64,000 nucleotides of DNA from Gammaproteobacteria bacterium (lineage in GTDB: Bacteria > Pseudomonadota > Gammaproteobacteria > UBA6429 > Thiohalophilaceae): positions 875,911 to 939,910 of the forward strand of contig WGLP01000003.1 in assembly GCA_016125505.1 (NCBI GenBank). Direction: 5' to 3'. The position numbers and the translations under genes were made by a program. Numbering within the stretch: the first letter of the stretch is position 1; each line of letters opens with the position of its first letter. A model generated the notes under the pieces. The model did no database searches, had not been told where the DNA came from, and saw only the letters and a list, made by a program, of their open reading frames with translations. Positions 16,380-24,096 of the stretch are shown piece after piece.

Positions 16380-16483
16380 ATTCCGGGGTAGCCATATCCC
16401 TACTCAGTCATTGGCAGCGAGGCCTTTTAGACTGCGCTAAATATAGTTTGCTATTTGGGATACTATTGTCTATAGTTTTCCAT

Positions 16484-16834
16484 ATGGCAAACAATACTGC
16501 ATTCCTCGATAAGGCCTTTCATGCCTTGTCAGATCCGACAAGGCGATCGGTCATTAAACGGCTTATGCGAGGTCCGGCAACGGTAAAAGAGCTGTCGGAT
16601 CCGTTCGCGATTGGCCTTCCTTCCTTCATGAAGCACATCAGGGTGCTGGAGGATAGTGGCCTTATCAGTTCTAAAAAACGGGGGCGCATTCGAACATGCC
16701 AGATAAAACCAACACAGCTGGCGGCGGCTGAAAAATGGTTATCAGAACAGCGTGCCCTCTGGGAAGGCCGAACTGACCGGCTTGCAGAATACGCTGAAAG
16801 CTTAAAGTCCAAGGAGGTTTCAAATGACCATTGA
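16484..16834 (+). CDS. ArsR-family transcriptional regulator
   Basis: A 116-residue winged-helix regulator, starting at the ATG at 16484 (MANNTAFLDKAFHALSD); the frame opens 36 bases earlier but those codons look non-coding. The helix-turn-helix is DPTRRSVIKRLMRGPATVKELSDPF..LPSFMKHIRVLEDSGLI. It lacks the cysteine metal-binding pairs of ArsR/SmtB sensors and belongs to the subgroup paired with SRPBCC proteins. It overlaps the next gene by 11 bases. Confidence 0.88.
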   Translation: MANNTAFLDKAFHALSDPTRRSVIKRLMRGPATVKELSDPFAIGLPSFMKHIRVLEDSGLISSKKRGRIRTCQIKPTQLAAAEKWLSEQRALWEGRTDRLAEYAESLKSKEVSNDH

Positions 16835-17294
16835 TAATTCGGAACTGACTATTTCGCGCATTATTCAGGCGCCGCGGTCCGTCGTATGGTCCGCGTGGAC
16901 CAGGAAAGAACACTTCGAAAAATGGTGGATACCCGAGCCAATAAAATGCAAAGTTATCAAAATGGATATGAAGCCAGGTGGCGGCTTTGAGACCCTGATG
17001 AGCGAAAACGGGGGCGAGTTTAAGCCACACGTCGAGGGATGTTTTCTGGAAATTGTTCCTGAAACACGCATTGTGTTTACTACGGTCCTGACCGAAAACT
17101 GGAAACCTTTTGATCCCTGGTTGGCTCTGACGGCCATAGTGACCATGGAAGATAAAGGTGACGCCACCAAATATTCGGCTCGCGTGTTACATAAGAATCC
17201 TGAAGACAGCCGCAAACACCGGGATATGGGATTTGAGGAAGGCTGGGGAACAACGATTGATCAGCTCGGAAAATTGGTAGCAACACTGGCCTAG
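16824..17294 (+). CDS. SRPBCC (AHSA1-like) domain protein
   Basis: A 156-residue protein of the START/AHSA1-like fold: RIIQAPRSVVWSAWTRKEHFEKWW at the N-terminus, GGGFETLM and ETRIVFTTVLTENW in the middle, and EEGWGTTIDQLGKLV as the long C-terminal helix. These proteins bind hydrophobic ligands in a deep cavity. The ArsR-SRPBCC pair is a common two-gene unit in which the regulator controls its partner. A good AAGGAGG precedes the ATG inside the upstream gene. Confidence 0.88.
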   Translation: MTIDNSELTISRIIQAPRSVVWSAWTRKEHFEKWWIPEPIKCKVIKMDMKPGGGFETLMSENGGEFKPHVEGCFLEIVPETRIVFTTVLTENWKPFDPWLALTAIVTMEDKGDATKYSARVLHKNPEDSRKHRDMGFEEGWGTTIDQLGKLVATLA

Positions 17295-17347
17295 TTTGTA
17301 ATGGGGCTTGAGTAGTATCCACAGATAACAATCGCCAGGAATACAAA

Positions 17348-17512
17348 TTGACTGAAGAGGCCGGCATTGCGTATCGGAGTTCACTCCATGAACCGGATGA
17401 TGCCAAAGTCAATTCAGCCTTTGGCGGAAACCTTGTGTACTGGAGTGAGCCTGACGGGCATATCTGGGAATTACTCATGCTCAGCTATGCGCGAGAACGC
17501 AGCGACGTCTGA
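17348..17512 (+). pseudogene. Remnant of a VOC-family (glyoxalase/bleomycin-resistance-like) gene
   Basis: An open frame without a proper start encodes about 54 residues ending ..AFGGNLVYWSEPDGHIWELL and MLSYARERSDV before TGA. The YWSEPDGHIWELL motif, including the Glu metal ligand, is the typical last strand of a VOC fold, whose full length is about 120-130 residues. The first half is gone. VOC proteins often accompany ArsR/SRPBCC pairs. The fragment ends one base before the end of the kinase gene. Confidence 0.7.
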
Positions 17513-17513
17513 T

Positions 17514-19241
17514 TCATTTCTGTTTAAACAACAGGTAAATCACCGTCACAAACAGGAGCAGCGACACCGTCTTCCAGAACAGCAGCGGATTGCGTTCCAT
17601 CAGCGGCGGGCGGGTTTTGCTGAGGAATGCCGGGTTGGGGTGACGCAGGTCATAGAGGAATTCCGACAGCTCCGGATAGCGTTTATAAGGATCGGGGTGC
17701 ACGGCCTTTTCGATGGCCTCGTCGATCCACAGCGGAATGTCGCGGTCGTCGTCGAGTAATGACTGGTAACGCAGTTTGCGTTGCGCGGCCTTGGTGCGGG
17801 CGCGGGATACCTTGGCGCCGTAGGGCAGGCGGCCGCACAGCATCTGGTACGTGATCACCCCCAGCGAAAACAGGTCCGAACGGGTCGTGCCGCCTTCACC
17901 CAGGAAGTATTCCGGCGCGGTGTACTGTTCGGTGCCGAGGATATGCTGGCGTTCCAGCGGTGAGGTGTTCTCGACGATGCCGGCGACACGGGTCGAGCCG
18001 AAGTCGATGAGCTTTACCGTGCCGCTGTTGTCGATCAGGACGTTGTTGGGCCGCAGATCCTGGTGCAGCATTTCCATGCGGTGCATGGCGCGCAGGCCCC
18101 TGGCGATCTGCTCCACGATGCCGCGCACGGTTTCGATGTCGGGCCTGGGATTGTCGATCATCCATTGCGCCAGGCTCTGGCCGTTGACGTACTCGGTGAC
18201 CACGTAGAAGTAATGCCGCTTGCGCGTCGGCAGATAGGCCTTGAGCACGTGCGCGTTGTTCAGGCGCCGCGCGATCCACTCTTCCATCAAAAAACGTTCG
18301 AGATAAGCGGGGTCGTTGCGCAGATCCACCGACGGTGTCTTCAGGATGACCTGGGTCCGGGTCTCCATATCTTCGGCCAGGTACACATGGCTGCGGCTGC
18401 TGGCGTGGACCTCGCGCAGGATCTTATAGCCGTCAAACTCCATGCGCGCCTGCAGCTCCGGCGGAAACGGCAGTTCGGTCAATTGCCTGACGATCTCATT
18501 GGCATCGAGTTCGGGCAGGCTGTCGACTTTCACGATCTGGATCGTGAGATTGTCCCTGCTGTCGTTGAGATAGGCCTGTTGCCCGATGGCCTTGGCGGCG
18601 GCGTCGAGATTATCGGCATGGGCCTGGATAAGCTCGACCATGGCTTTGCCGCTGACGTGTTCGTAAACGCCGTCGGTGGCCAGCACAAAGATATCGCCCG
18701 CCTCCAGCGGCAGGTCGGTGTAATCGATCTCCACTTGCGGTATCACGCCCAGGGCGCGGCCGAGGTAGCTCTGTTCCTGTGAGATCCAGTGGCGGTGATC
18801 TTCGCTGAGTTGTTCGAGGGTGTGTTCGCGCAGGCGATAGACGCGCGCGTCGCCGACATGAAACAAGTGGGCGGTTGTCGACTTGAAAATCAGGGCGCTG
18901 AAGGTGCAGACGTAGCCCTTGTCTCTTTCATAACGGAATTCGCTTTGCCGGGTCTGCGAATACAGCCAGGAGTTGGTGGCGTAGAGCACGCTTTGCGCGG
19001 ATTTCTTTACCGACCACGCATCGGAGGTGCAGTAGTAATCCGCGAGAAAACCGGCGACCGTGGTCTCGCTGGCAATCTGGCTGACGTCGCTGCTGCTGAT
19101 GCCGTCGGCCAGGGCGATGGCGATACCCTTGGAGCTGAGCTGGGGTTCTTTCGGAATATACACGCCGTGAAAATCCTGATTCAGCGGTTTGCGGCCTTTG
19201 TCAGAATATTGTCCGACGGATACCTGGAGCTGGCTGGACAT
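17514..19241 (-). CDS. Bifunctional PP2C-type phosphatase / Ser-Thr protein kinase
   Basis: A 575-residue protein. Residues 1-235 form a PP2C-like phosphatase: SDKGRKPLNQD, ALADGIS, FHVGDARVYRL, LATDGVYE, DSRDNLTI keep the metal-binding aspartates. Residues about 265-530 form a Hanks-type kinase with VILK, the catalytic loop HQDLRPNNVLID, LIDFGSTR and GTEQYTAPE. A C-terminal membrane helix (WKTVSLLLFVTVIYLLF) anchors it. Related genes sit near nirBD/nasA in Pseudomonas nitrogen-assimilation loci, as here beside a nitrite-type channel. It follows that gene after a terminator-like hairpin and has no clear Shine-Dalgarno. Confidence 0.92.
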   Translation of the reverse strand: MSSQLQVSVGQYSDKGRKPLNQDFHGVYIPKEPQLSSKGIAIALADGISSSDVSQIASETTVAGFLADYYCTSDAWSVKKSAQSVLYATNSWLYSQTRQSEFRYERDKGYVCTFSALIFKSTTAHLFHVGDARVYRLREHTLEQLSEDHRHWISQEQSYLGRALGVIPQVEIDYTDLPLEAGDIFVLATDGVYEHVSGKAMVELIQAHADNLDAAAKAIGQQAYLNDSRDNLTIQIVKVDSLPELDANEIVRQLTELPFPPELQARMEFDGYKILREVHASSRSHVYLAEDMETRTQVILKTPSVDLRNDPAYLERFLMEEWIARRLNNAHVLKAYLPTRKRHYFYVVTEYVNGQSLAQWMIDNPRPDIETVRGIVEQIARGLRAMHRMEMLHQDLRPNNVLIDNSGTVKLIDFGSTRVAGIVENTSPLERQHILGTEQYTAPEYFLGEGGTTRSDLFSLGVITYQMLCGRLPYGAKVSRARTKAAQRKLRYQSLLDDDRDIPLWIDEAIEKAVHPDPYKRYPELSEFLYDLRHPNPAFLSKTRPPLMERNPLLFWKTVSLLLFVTVIYLLFKQK

Positions 19242-19247
19242 ATTGGC

Positions 19248-19292
19248 GATAAAAAGAAAAGAGCCTCTACTTTAGTGAAAAAGCAGAGGCTC
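19248..19292 (-). terminator. Rho-independent terminator between the channel gene and the kinase gene
   Basis: On the minus strand GAGCCTCT (19292-19285) pairs with AGAGGCTC (19268-19261), and the stem is followed at once by TTTTCTTTTT. It ends only a few bases before the kinase ATG, so most transcripts from the channel gene would stop here, and read-through or attenuation would set the kinase level. Confidence 0.75.
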
Positions 19293-19308
19293 CGTCCAGT
19301 TGCCGCGA

Positions 19309-20118
19309 TCAGATGTTGCGCTTGGGCGCGGTGCGCACGTGCGTGCTGTACAGGGTCAGGCCGGTGAAGGCGATACCGCCGACCAGGTTACCCAGCGCCG
19401 TCGGGATCTCGTTCCAGATGAAGTAGTCGGCAATGGAGAAATTGCCGCCCATGATCATGGCCATCGGGAACAGGAACATGTTCACCACGGAGTGTTCGAA
19501 GCCCATGGCAAAGAACAGGAGGATGGGCATCCACATGGCGATGACCTTGCCGCTGACGGTGGTGGAGACCATGGCGCCGACCACGCCCATGGATACCATC
19601 CAGTTACACAACATGCCGCGGATGAAGATGGTGAACCAGCCGGGTACCCCGTGTTGTGAATAGCCAATGGTACGCGCCTCACCGATGCCCGCCAGCTTGT
19701 GTCCGACGGCGCCGGCATCCGCGGTGAAGCCGTAGGTAAAGATGAAGGCCATCATGAAGGCCACCGTAAGCGCACCGGCGAAGTTACCGACGAATACCAG
19801 GCCCCAGTTGCGCAGGATACCGCTCACACTGACGCCGGGACGTTTATCCAGCAGGGCCAGCGGTGTCAGCATGAACACGCCGGTCAGCAGGTCGAAGCCC
19901 ATGAGATAGAGCATGGAGAATCCGACCGGGAACAGGATGGCGCCGAGGATGGCCGAGCCGGTCGTCACCGTGACGAACACGGCAAAGGCGGCGGCCAGGG
20001 CCAGAATGGCGCCGGCCATGTAGGCGCGGATCAGGGTGTCCCGGGTCGACATGTAAATCTTGGATTCACCGGCATCGACCATTTTTGTAACAAATTCCGA
20101 AGGCGTTAAGTAAGCCAT
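19309..20118 (-). CDS. Formate/nitrite transporter family channel (probably nitrite, NirC-like)
   Basis: A 269-residue inner-membrane protein of the FNT family with six hydrophobic helices. Seen: IYMSTRDTLIRAYMAGAILALAA, GFSMLYLMGFDLLTGVF, RGMLCNWMVSMGV and FFAMGFEHSVVNMFLFP, the family hallmarks that include the central-pore His. FNT channels move formate, nitrite or hydrosulphide. A nitrite role is inferred from the phosphatase-kinase neighbour and from the sigma-54/NtrC-like control region upstream. A GGGAG Shine-Dalgarno precedes the ATG by five bases. Confidence 0.92.
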   Translation of the reverse strand: MAYLTPSEFVTKMVDAGESKIYMSTRDTLIRAYMAGAILALAAAFAVFVTVTTGSAILGAILFPVGFSMLYLMGFDLLTGVFMLTPLALLDKRPGVSVSGILRNWGLVFVGNFAGALTVAFMMAFIFTYGFTADAGAVGHKLAGIGEARTIGYSQHGVPGWFTIFIRGMLCNWMVSMGVVGAMVSTTVSGKVIAMWMPILLFFAMGFEHSVVNMFLFPMAMIMGGNFSIADYFIWNEIPTALGNLVGGIAFTGLTLYSTHVRTAPKRNI

Positions 20119-20217
20119 AAGATCTCCCGTTTATTCTGATTGAATAGCAATTTGTGAATTACGCATATTTAAAGTTTTGAACCAATTTGGACATCGCTAG
20201 GTATCCGGCTCATATAA

Positions 20218-20234
20218 GGCAAGACGCGGGCCAA
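20218..20234 (-). promoter_or_regulatory. Sigma-54-like promoter for the FNT channel gene
   Basis: On the minus strand the sequence is TTGGCCCGCGTCTTGCC, which matches TTGGCACG-N4-TTGC at all but one of the fixed positions, with GG and GC ten bases apart. The predicted start of transcription is near 20207, leaving a leader of about 90 bases before the ATG at 20118. Two NtrC-like dyads lie upstream at the right distance. Confidence 0.65.
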
Positions 20235-20284
20235 GTTTTTGATCATTATGTAACACCTTGTTTTGAAGTGAATTAATGTGTATT

Positions 20285-20301
20285 TGCATCACAATGGCGC
20301 A
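20285..20301. promoter_or_regulatory. NtrC-like dyad 1
   Basis: TGCATC-ACAAT-GGCGCA agrees with the NtrC consensus TGCACC-N5-GGTGCA at 10 of 12 positions. Its centre is about 86 bases upstream of the predicted sigma-54 start site. Confidence 0.45.
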
Positions 20302-20362
20302 TACCTTAGCAGGCCAGGCGGCCATTAAAAGGCACCGATAAGAAGCAGGCGCGCGCGCTCGC

Positions 20363-20379
20363 CGGACCGGCATGGTGCA
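20363..20379. promoter_or_regulatory. NtrC-like dyad 2
   Basis: CGGACC-GGCAT-GGTGCA matches the NtrC consensus at 10 of 12 positions, with a perfect right half-site. Its centre lies 78 bases from dyad 1 and about 164 from the predicted start site. The rest of the 379-base gap between the channel gene and the next gene shows no ORF I would support. Confidence 0.45.
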
Positions 20380-20497
20380 AGCAAAAGCGTAATAATGGGG
20401 CGAATCACACACCTGCGATGGCGGCGGCTTTGATAACATTGAGCCGCCATGAATGGCGTGCAGGCAGAATCCATAAACATGCAGCAGGGGGGAGACG

Positions 20498-20878
20498 ATG
20501 CGCAGATACATCATGCTACTTATGTTGATACTGGTGCCCATGGGTGCACAGGCAAAAAAGTCGGAGGACGTCGATCGTTACCTCGTCGGCGCCTGGCAAG
20601 TCGATGCCATCAAGGAGCGTGATGCCACTGCCTATCATGCGCCGCATCGTCCGATGAAGTGGGTGTTTACCAGCAAAGGCGAGTTGATCGAAACCCTGGG
20701 CAAGAGCGGCGCCCAGGTGCACTGGCAATACCGCGTGTCGGGTCGTGATATCAAGGTCCAGCTGGGGAACATGGGCTTCCGCTGGCACATCATCGCGATG
20801 CAACCGCAGGCCATGCTGATCCAGCATCAGCGTGGGTTATATAAGGTGTCGCGGCTCGCACCTGCCCTCGCGCACTGA
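20498..20878 (+). CDS. Small secreted protein of unknown function
   Basis: A 126-residue protein with an N-terminal signal peptide (YIMLLMLILVPMGAQAKK; cleavage probably after AQA, about residue 19). The mature part is about 105 residues and mostly predicted strands (GAWQVDAIK, MKWVFTSKGELIETL, VHWQYRVSGRDIKVQLG, WHIIAMQPQAMLIQH), like a small lipocalin- or barrel-type domain. No cysteines are present. I do not recognise the family. It faces away from the FNT channel gene. Confidence 0.65.
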   Translation: MRRYIMLLMLILVPMGAQAKKSEDVDRYLVGAWQVDAIKERDATAYHAPHRPMKWVFTSKGELIETLGKSGAQVHWQYRVSGRDIKVQLGNMGFRWHIIAMQPQAMLIQHQRGLYKVSRLAPALAH

Positions 20879-21029
20879 CATTCGAATCCGTGCCTGCACG
20901 ACGCCATGTGCAACCGCGCAGGATTTGCTTCCCGCGTACAATTGACGCTATGCTCTTCGACCGCACCGCCGCCATAGTAATACCCACGCGTGGCGTATCA
21001 GATTTTTTATCATCAGCGAGGAACCGACG

Positions 21030-21494
21030 ATGTTAAAAGCAAATCAAGCCGCACCGGATTTTCGTTCGCCGAATCAGGACGACCAGATGGTGAGCCTCGC
21101 GGACTTCAAGGGTAAGCAAAACGTCATCCTGTATTTTTATCCCAAGGATGACACGCCCGGTTGCACCATCGAGGCCAATCAATTTACCGCGCTGGCGAAA
21201 GACTTTGCCGCGCACGACACCACGGTGATCGGTGTCAGCAAGGACGATTGCGACAGCCATAAGGCCTTCATCGCCAAGTACGGACTCAATGTACAATTGC
21301 TTGCCGATACCTCCGGCGAGGTGTGCAACCGTTACGGTGTCTGGCAGGAGAAGGAAAAGGATGGCGTGAAGAAAATGGGCATCGTGCGTTCAACCTTTTT
21401 GATCAACAAGCAAGGCGTGCTTGCGGATGCCATGTACGGCGTGACGGCCGATGGTCATGCCCAGGCCATGCTGGACAAGGTCAAGCAACTGTAA
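21030..21494 (+). CDS. bcp: Peroxiredoxin of the Bcp/PrxQ type (thiol peroxidase)
   Basis: A 154-residue cytoplasmic peroxidase that reduces hydrogen and organic peroxides using thioredoxin. The peroxidatic Cys is in YPKDDTPGCTIEANQF (about residue 46). The second Cys five residues later, which resolves the reaction in many Bcp proteins, is absent (Asn/Gln there); other cysteines are in DDCDSHK and EVCNRYGVW. Start ATG with GCGAGGA upstream. The substrate thioredoxin gene is at 47.1 kb. Confidence 0.95.
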   Translation: MLKANQAAPDFRSPNQDDQMVSLADFKGKQNVILYFYPKDDTPGCTIEANQFTALAKDFAAHDTTVIGVSKDDCDSHKAFIAKYGLNVQLLADTSGEVCNRYGVWQEKEKDGVKKMGIVRSTFLINKQGVLADAMYGVTADGHAQAMLDKVKQL

Positions 21495-21518
21495 GACGGG
21501 TGTTTGCGGCGTGTCCCG

Positions 21519-24071
21519 TTAGACCCACAACATGAAGCCCAGCTCGAACGGATGACTGAGCAGCTTGTGATAGGGATACATGCGGATCTTGTAATGATTG
21601 AGCCCCGGCGCCCGTGGCTTGAGGTCAAGCCGGTAGTAATGGAAGTCGCCGTCCTGTTTGTTATAGCTGAACTGGACGGTCTCGCGCACCTGCAGCTTAT
21701 CGCCATCCTGCAGGGTGCCGACCAGGCATTCCACGATGACGTCAGTGGCGTTCAGTCCGTCGAGGTAGGCGCTCACTTCAACCGGCAATGACTCGCCATC
21801 GCGGATCTGCTCGGCGCCATGATCGATGCGACGGATGTTGACCATGGGCCAGTGCTTGCGGATCTTGTTTTTCCATACGGCCAGGTCCCTGGCGGGCGTG
21901 TAATTATTCTCGGCAAAGCGTAAACCCTGGCCGCGGGCCTTGGCATAAAACTCGTTGACGTAATCCACCACCATCCGCTGCGAATTAAAGCGCGGGATGC
22001 AGGACTTCATGGATTCCTTGGACATCTTCACCCAGCGCGTGGAATAGCCCTGGTTGCCCTGCTCGAAGTACATGGGGATGATTTCGTGTTCGAGCAGATT
22101 GAGCAGGTCGGCGGCTTCCTCCTTGTTACGCAGACCGTGATCGATATGCTGCGCATGCGGGTGAATGGCCCAGCCGTTTTCACCGTTGTAACCTTCGCCC
22201 CACCAGCCATCCAGCACGCTCAGATTGATCACGCCGTTGATTGCCGCTTTCTGGCCGGACGTACCGCTGGCCTCCAGCGGATATTCCGGGGTGTTGATCC
22301 AGACGTCGACACCGGTCACCATCTTGCGCGCCAGTGCCATGTCGTAACCTTCCAGCAGAATGACCTTGCCGAGAAACTCCGAGCGCAGGGAATATTCGTG
22401 AATGGTACGGATCAATTCCTGGCCGGGGACGTCGCGCGGATGCGCCTTGCCGGCGAAGAAAAAGATCACCGGCCGCTCCGGATTGTTGACCAGCCGCGCG
22501 AGACGCTGCGGGTCGGAGAATAACAGCGTCGCGCGTTTGTAGGTTGCAAAGCGGCGGGCAAAACCGAGCACCAGCACATTGGATTCCGGTTGCGAGGTCA
22601 GATCGGTAAACCGTTTCAGCATCGCCTCGCTATAGCCGGCGCGTTTGTAACGGCGAATCATGCGCGAGTGGATATCGCTCATCATCATCGACTTCAGTTC
22701 TTTGCGCAGACTCCAGAAGCGGTGATCGGGGATCGTATCGATACAGGCCCAATAGTCCTTGTCGAGCAGGGCGTTACGCCATTCGCTGAAGCGCATGTCG
22801 AACAGGTTGACCCACTCACGCGCGAGGAAGGTCGGCACGTGTACGCCGTTGGTGACATAGGAGATCGGATTTTCGTCGTGCGGGACCTGGGGCCAGACGT
22901 AACCTTCCATGCGCGAGGCCACGCCGCCGTGAATCCGGCTGACGCCGTTGTGAAAGCGCGAGCCGTGCAGTGCCAGCGAGGTCATATTAAAACTGCCGTG
23001 ATTGCTCGGCGTGTTGCCCAGGTCGAGGAAGTCGCGCATCTCGATGCCGAGGCCTTTGGCATAGCCGCTGAAATAATGCGACATGCGTTCGTGTTCGAAG
23101 ATGTCATGGCCGGCGGGGACCGGTGTGTGTGTCGTGAATACCGTACAGGCCGCCACGGATTCCAGGGCGCTGTCGAAGTCCATGCCCTGCACGACGAACT
23201 CGCGGCAACGCTCCAGGATCTGGAATGCGGCATGACCTTCATTGATGTGCCAGATGGTGGGCTGGATCCCCATCGCGCGCAGGGCGCGCACGCCACCGAT
23301 GCCCAGCACGATCTCCTGCTGGATGCGGGTGTTCTTGTCGCCACCGTATAACTGAAACGTGATACTGCGGTCCTCGATGGCATTGAGTTCGAGATCGCTG
23401 TCGAGCAGATACAGGATGATGTGACCGGCCTTGGCCTGCCATACCTTGAGGCGGACAGTACGTTGCTCGATCTCGACGGAGACACACAATTCGCCGCCAT
23501 TGGGATCGGTGGCGGGTGTCACCAGTAATTCGTCGAAGTTGATGTTGCTGTACTGGGCAAGCTGGTTGCCGTCACCGTCGATGGTCTGGGTGAAATAGCC
23601 CTGGCGGTACAACAGGCCGACGGCGATAAAGGGCACGCCCAGGTCGCTGGCGGCCTTGCAGTGGTCACCGGCAAGGATGCCGAGGCCACCGGAATAGATC
23701 GGAAAGCTTTCGTGAAAACCGAATTCGGCACAGAAGTAGGCCACCAGATCCTGATCGACATCGAGACTGTCGCTGACATATTGATTGACGATCTTTTCAT
23801 GGTAGGTCTGATAGGCGGACATCACCCGGTTGTATTCTTCCATGAACAGGTGGTCTTCCACCGCATCGTCCAGGGTCTGTTGCGCAATGCGGCGCAGGAA
23901 TACCTTGGGGTTGTGATTGCAGGCTTCCCACAACTCGTTATCGAGCCGGTAGAACAGTCCGCGCACGCCACGGTCCCAGCTGTACAGGAGATCCTGTGCG
24001 AGCTCCTGCAGTCCAGACAATCTTTCCGGAATCGTTGGACGTACTTCAAGTTGATAGACCGTTCCGCTCAT
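21519..24071 (-). CDS. glgP: Alpha-glucan phosphorylase (DUF3417-containing type)
   Basis: An 850-residue GT35 phosphorylase that releases glucose-1-phosphate from glycogen. It belongs to the form with an N-terminal DUF3417 region (ERLSGLQELAQDLLYSWDRG, WEACNHNP) rather than the E. coli GlgP form. The pyridoxal-phosphate lysine region is EASGTSGQKAAINGVINLSV, and FAGKAHPRD and FCAEFGFHESFPIYSGGLG are conserved. A C-terminal beta-rich extension starts near residue 740. It starts 26 bases after the pgm stop, so the two form an operon and their products act in sequence. Confidence 0.95.
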   Translation of the reverse strand: MSGTVYQLEVRPTIPERLSGLQELAQDLLYSWDRGVRGLFYRLDNELWEACNHNPKVFLRRIAQQTLDDAVEDHLFMEEYNRVMSAYQTYHEKIVNQYVSDSLDVDQDLVAYFCAEFGFHESFPIYSGGLGILAGDHCKAASDLGVPFIAVGLLYRQGYFTQTIDGDGNQLAQYSNINFDELLVTPATDPNGGELCVSVEIEQRTVRLKVWQAKAGHIILYLLDSDLELNAIEDRSITFQLYGGDKNTRIQQEIVLGIGGVRALRAMGIQPTIWHINEGHAAFQILERCREFVVQGMDFDSALESVAACTVFTTHTPVPAGHDIFEHERMSHYFSGYAKGLGIEMRDFLDLGNTPSNHGSFNMTSLALHGSRFHNGVSRIHGGVASRMEGYVWPQVPHDENPISYVTNGVHVPTFLAREWVNLFDMRFSEWRNALLDKDYWACIDTIPDHRFWSLRKELKSMMMSDIHSRMIRRYKRAGYSEAMLKRFTDLTSQPESNVLVLGFARRFATYKRATLLFSDPQRLARLVNNPERPVIFFFAGKAHPRDVPGQELIRTIHEYSLRSEFLGKVILLEGYDMALARKMVTGVDVWINTPEYPLEASGTSGQKAAINGVINLSVLDGWWGEGYNGENGWAIHPHAQHIDHGLRNKEEAADLLNLLEHEIIPMYFEQGNQGYSTRWVKMSKESMKSCIPRFNSQRMVVDYVNEFYAKARGQGLRFAENNYTPARDLAVWKNKIRKHWPMVNIRRIDHGAEQIRDGESLPVEVSAYLDGLNATDVIVECLVGTLQDGDKLQVRETVQFSYNKQDGDFHYYRLDLKPRAPGLNHYKIRMYPYHKLLSHPFELGFMLWV

Positions 24072-24096
24072 GGTTTGGGTTCCAGCAAATTAGGTT

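Noticed and set aside
11343..17513. CRISPR array or phage in the accessory region
   Set aside because: No regularly spaced direct repeats and no phage or transposase genes; the repeats present are attC-like and the content is cassette genes.
20197..20541. 114-codon minus-strand ORF between the FNT channel gene and the secreted protein gene
   Set aside because: It covers the predicted promoter and dyads, reads through unrelated sequence and resembles no protein family.
22590..23351. 253-codon open frame opposite glgP
   Set aside because: It is antisense to a well-conserved part of the phosphorylase and has no recognisable domain or ribosome site.
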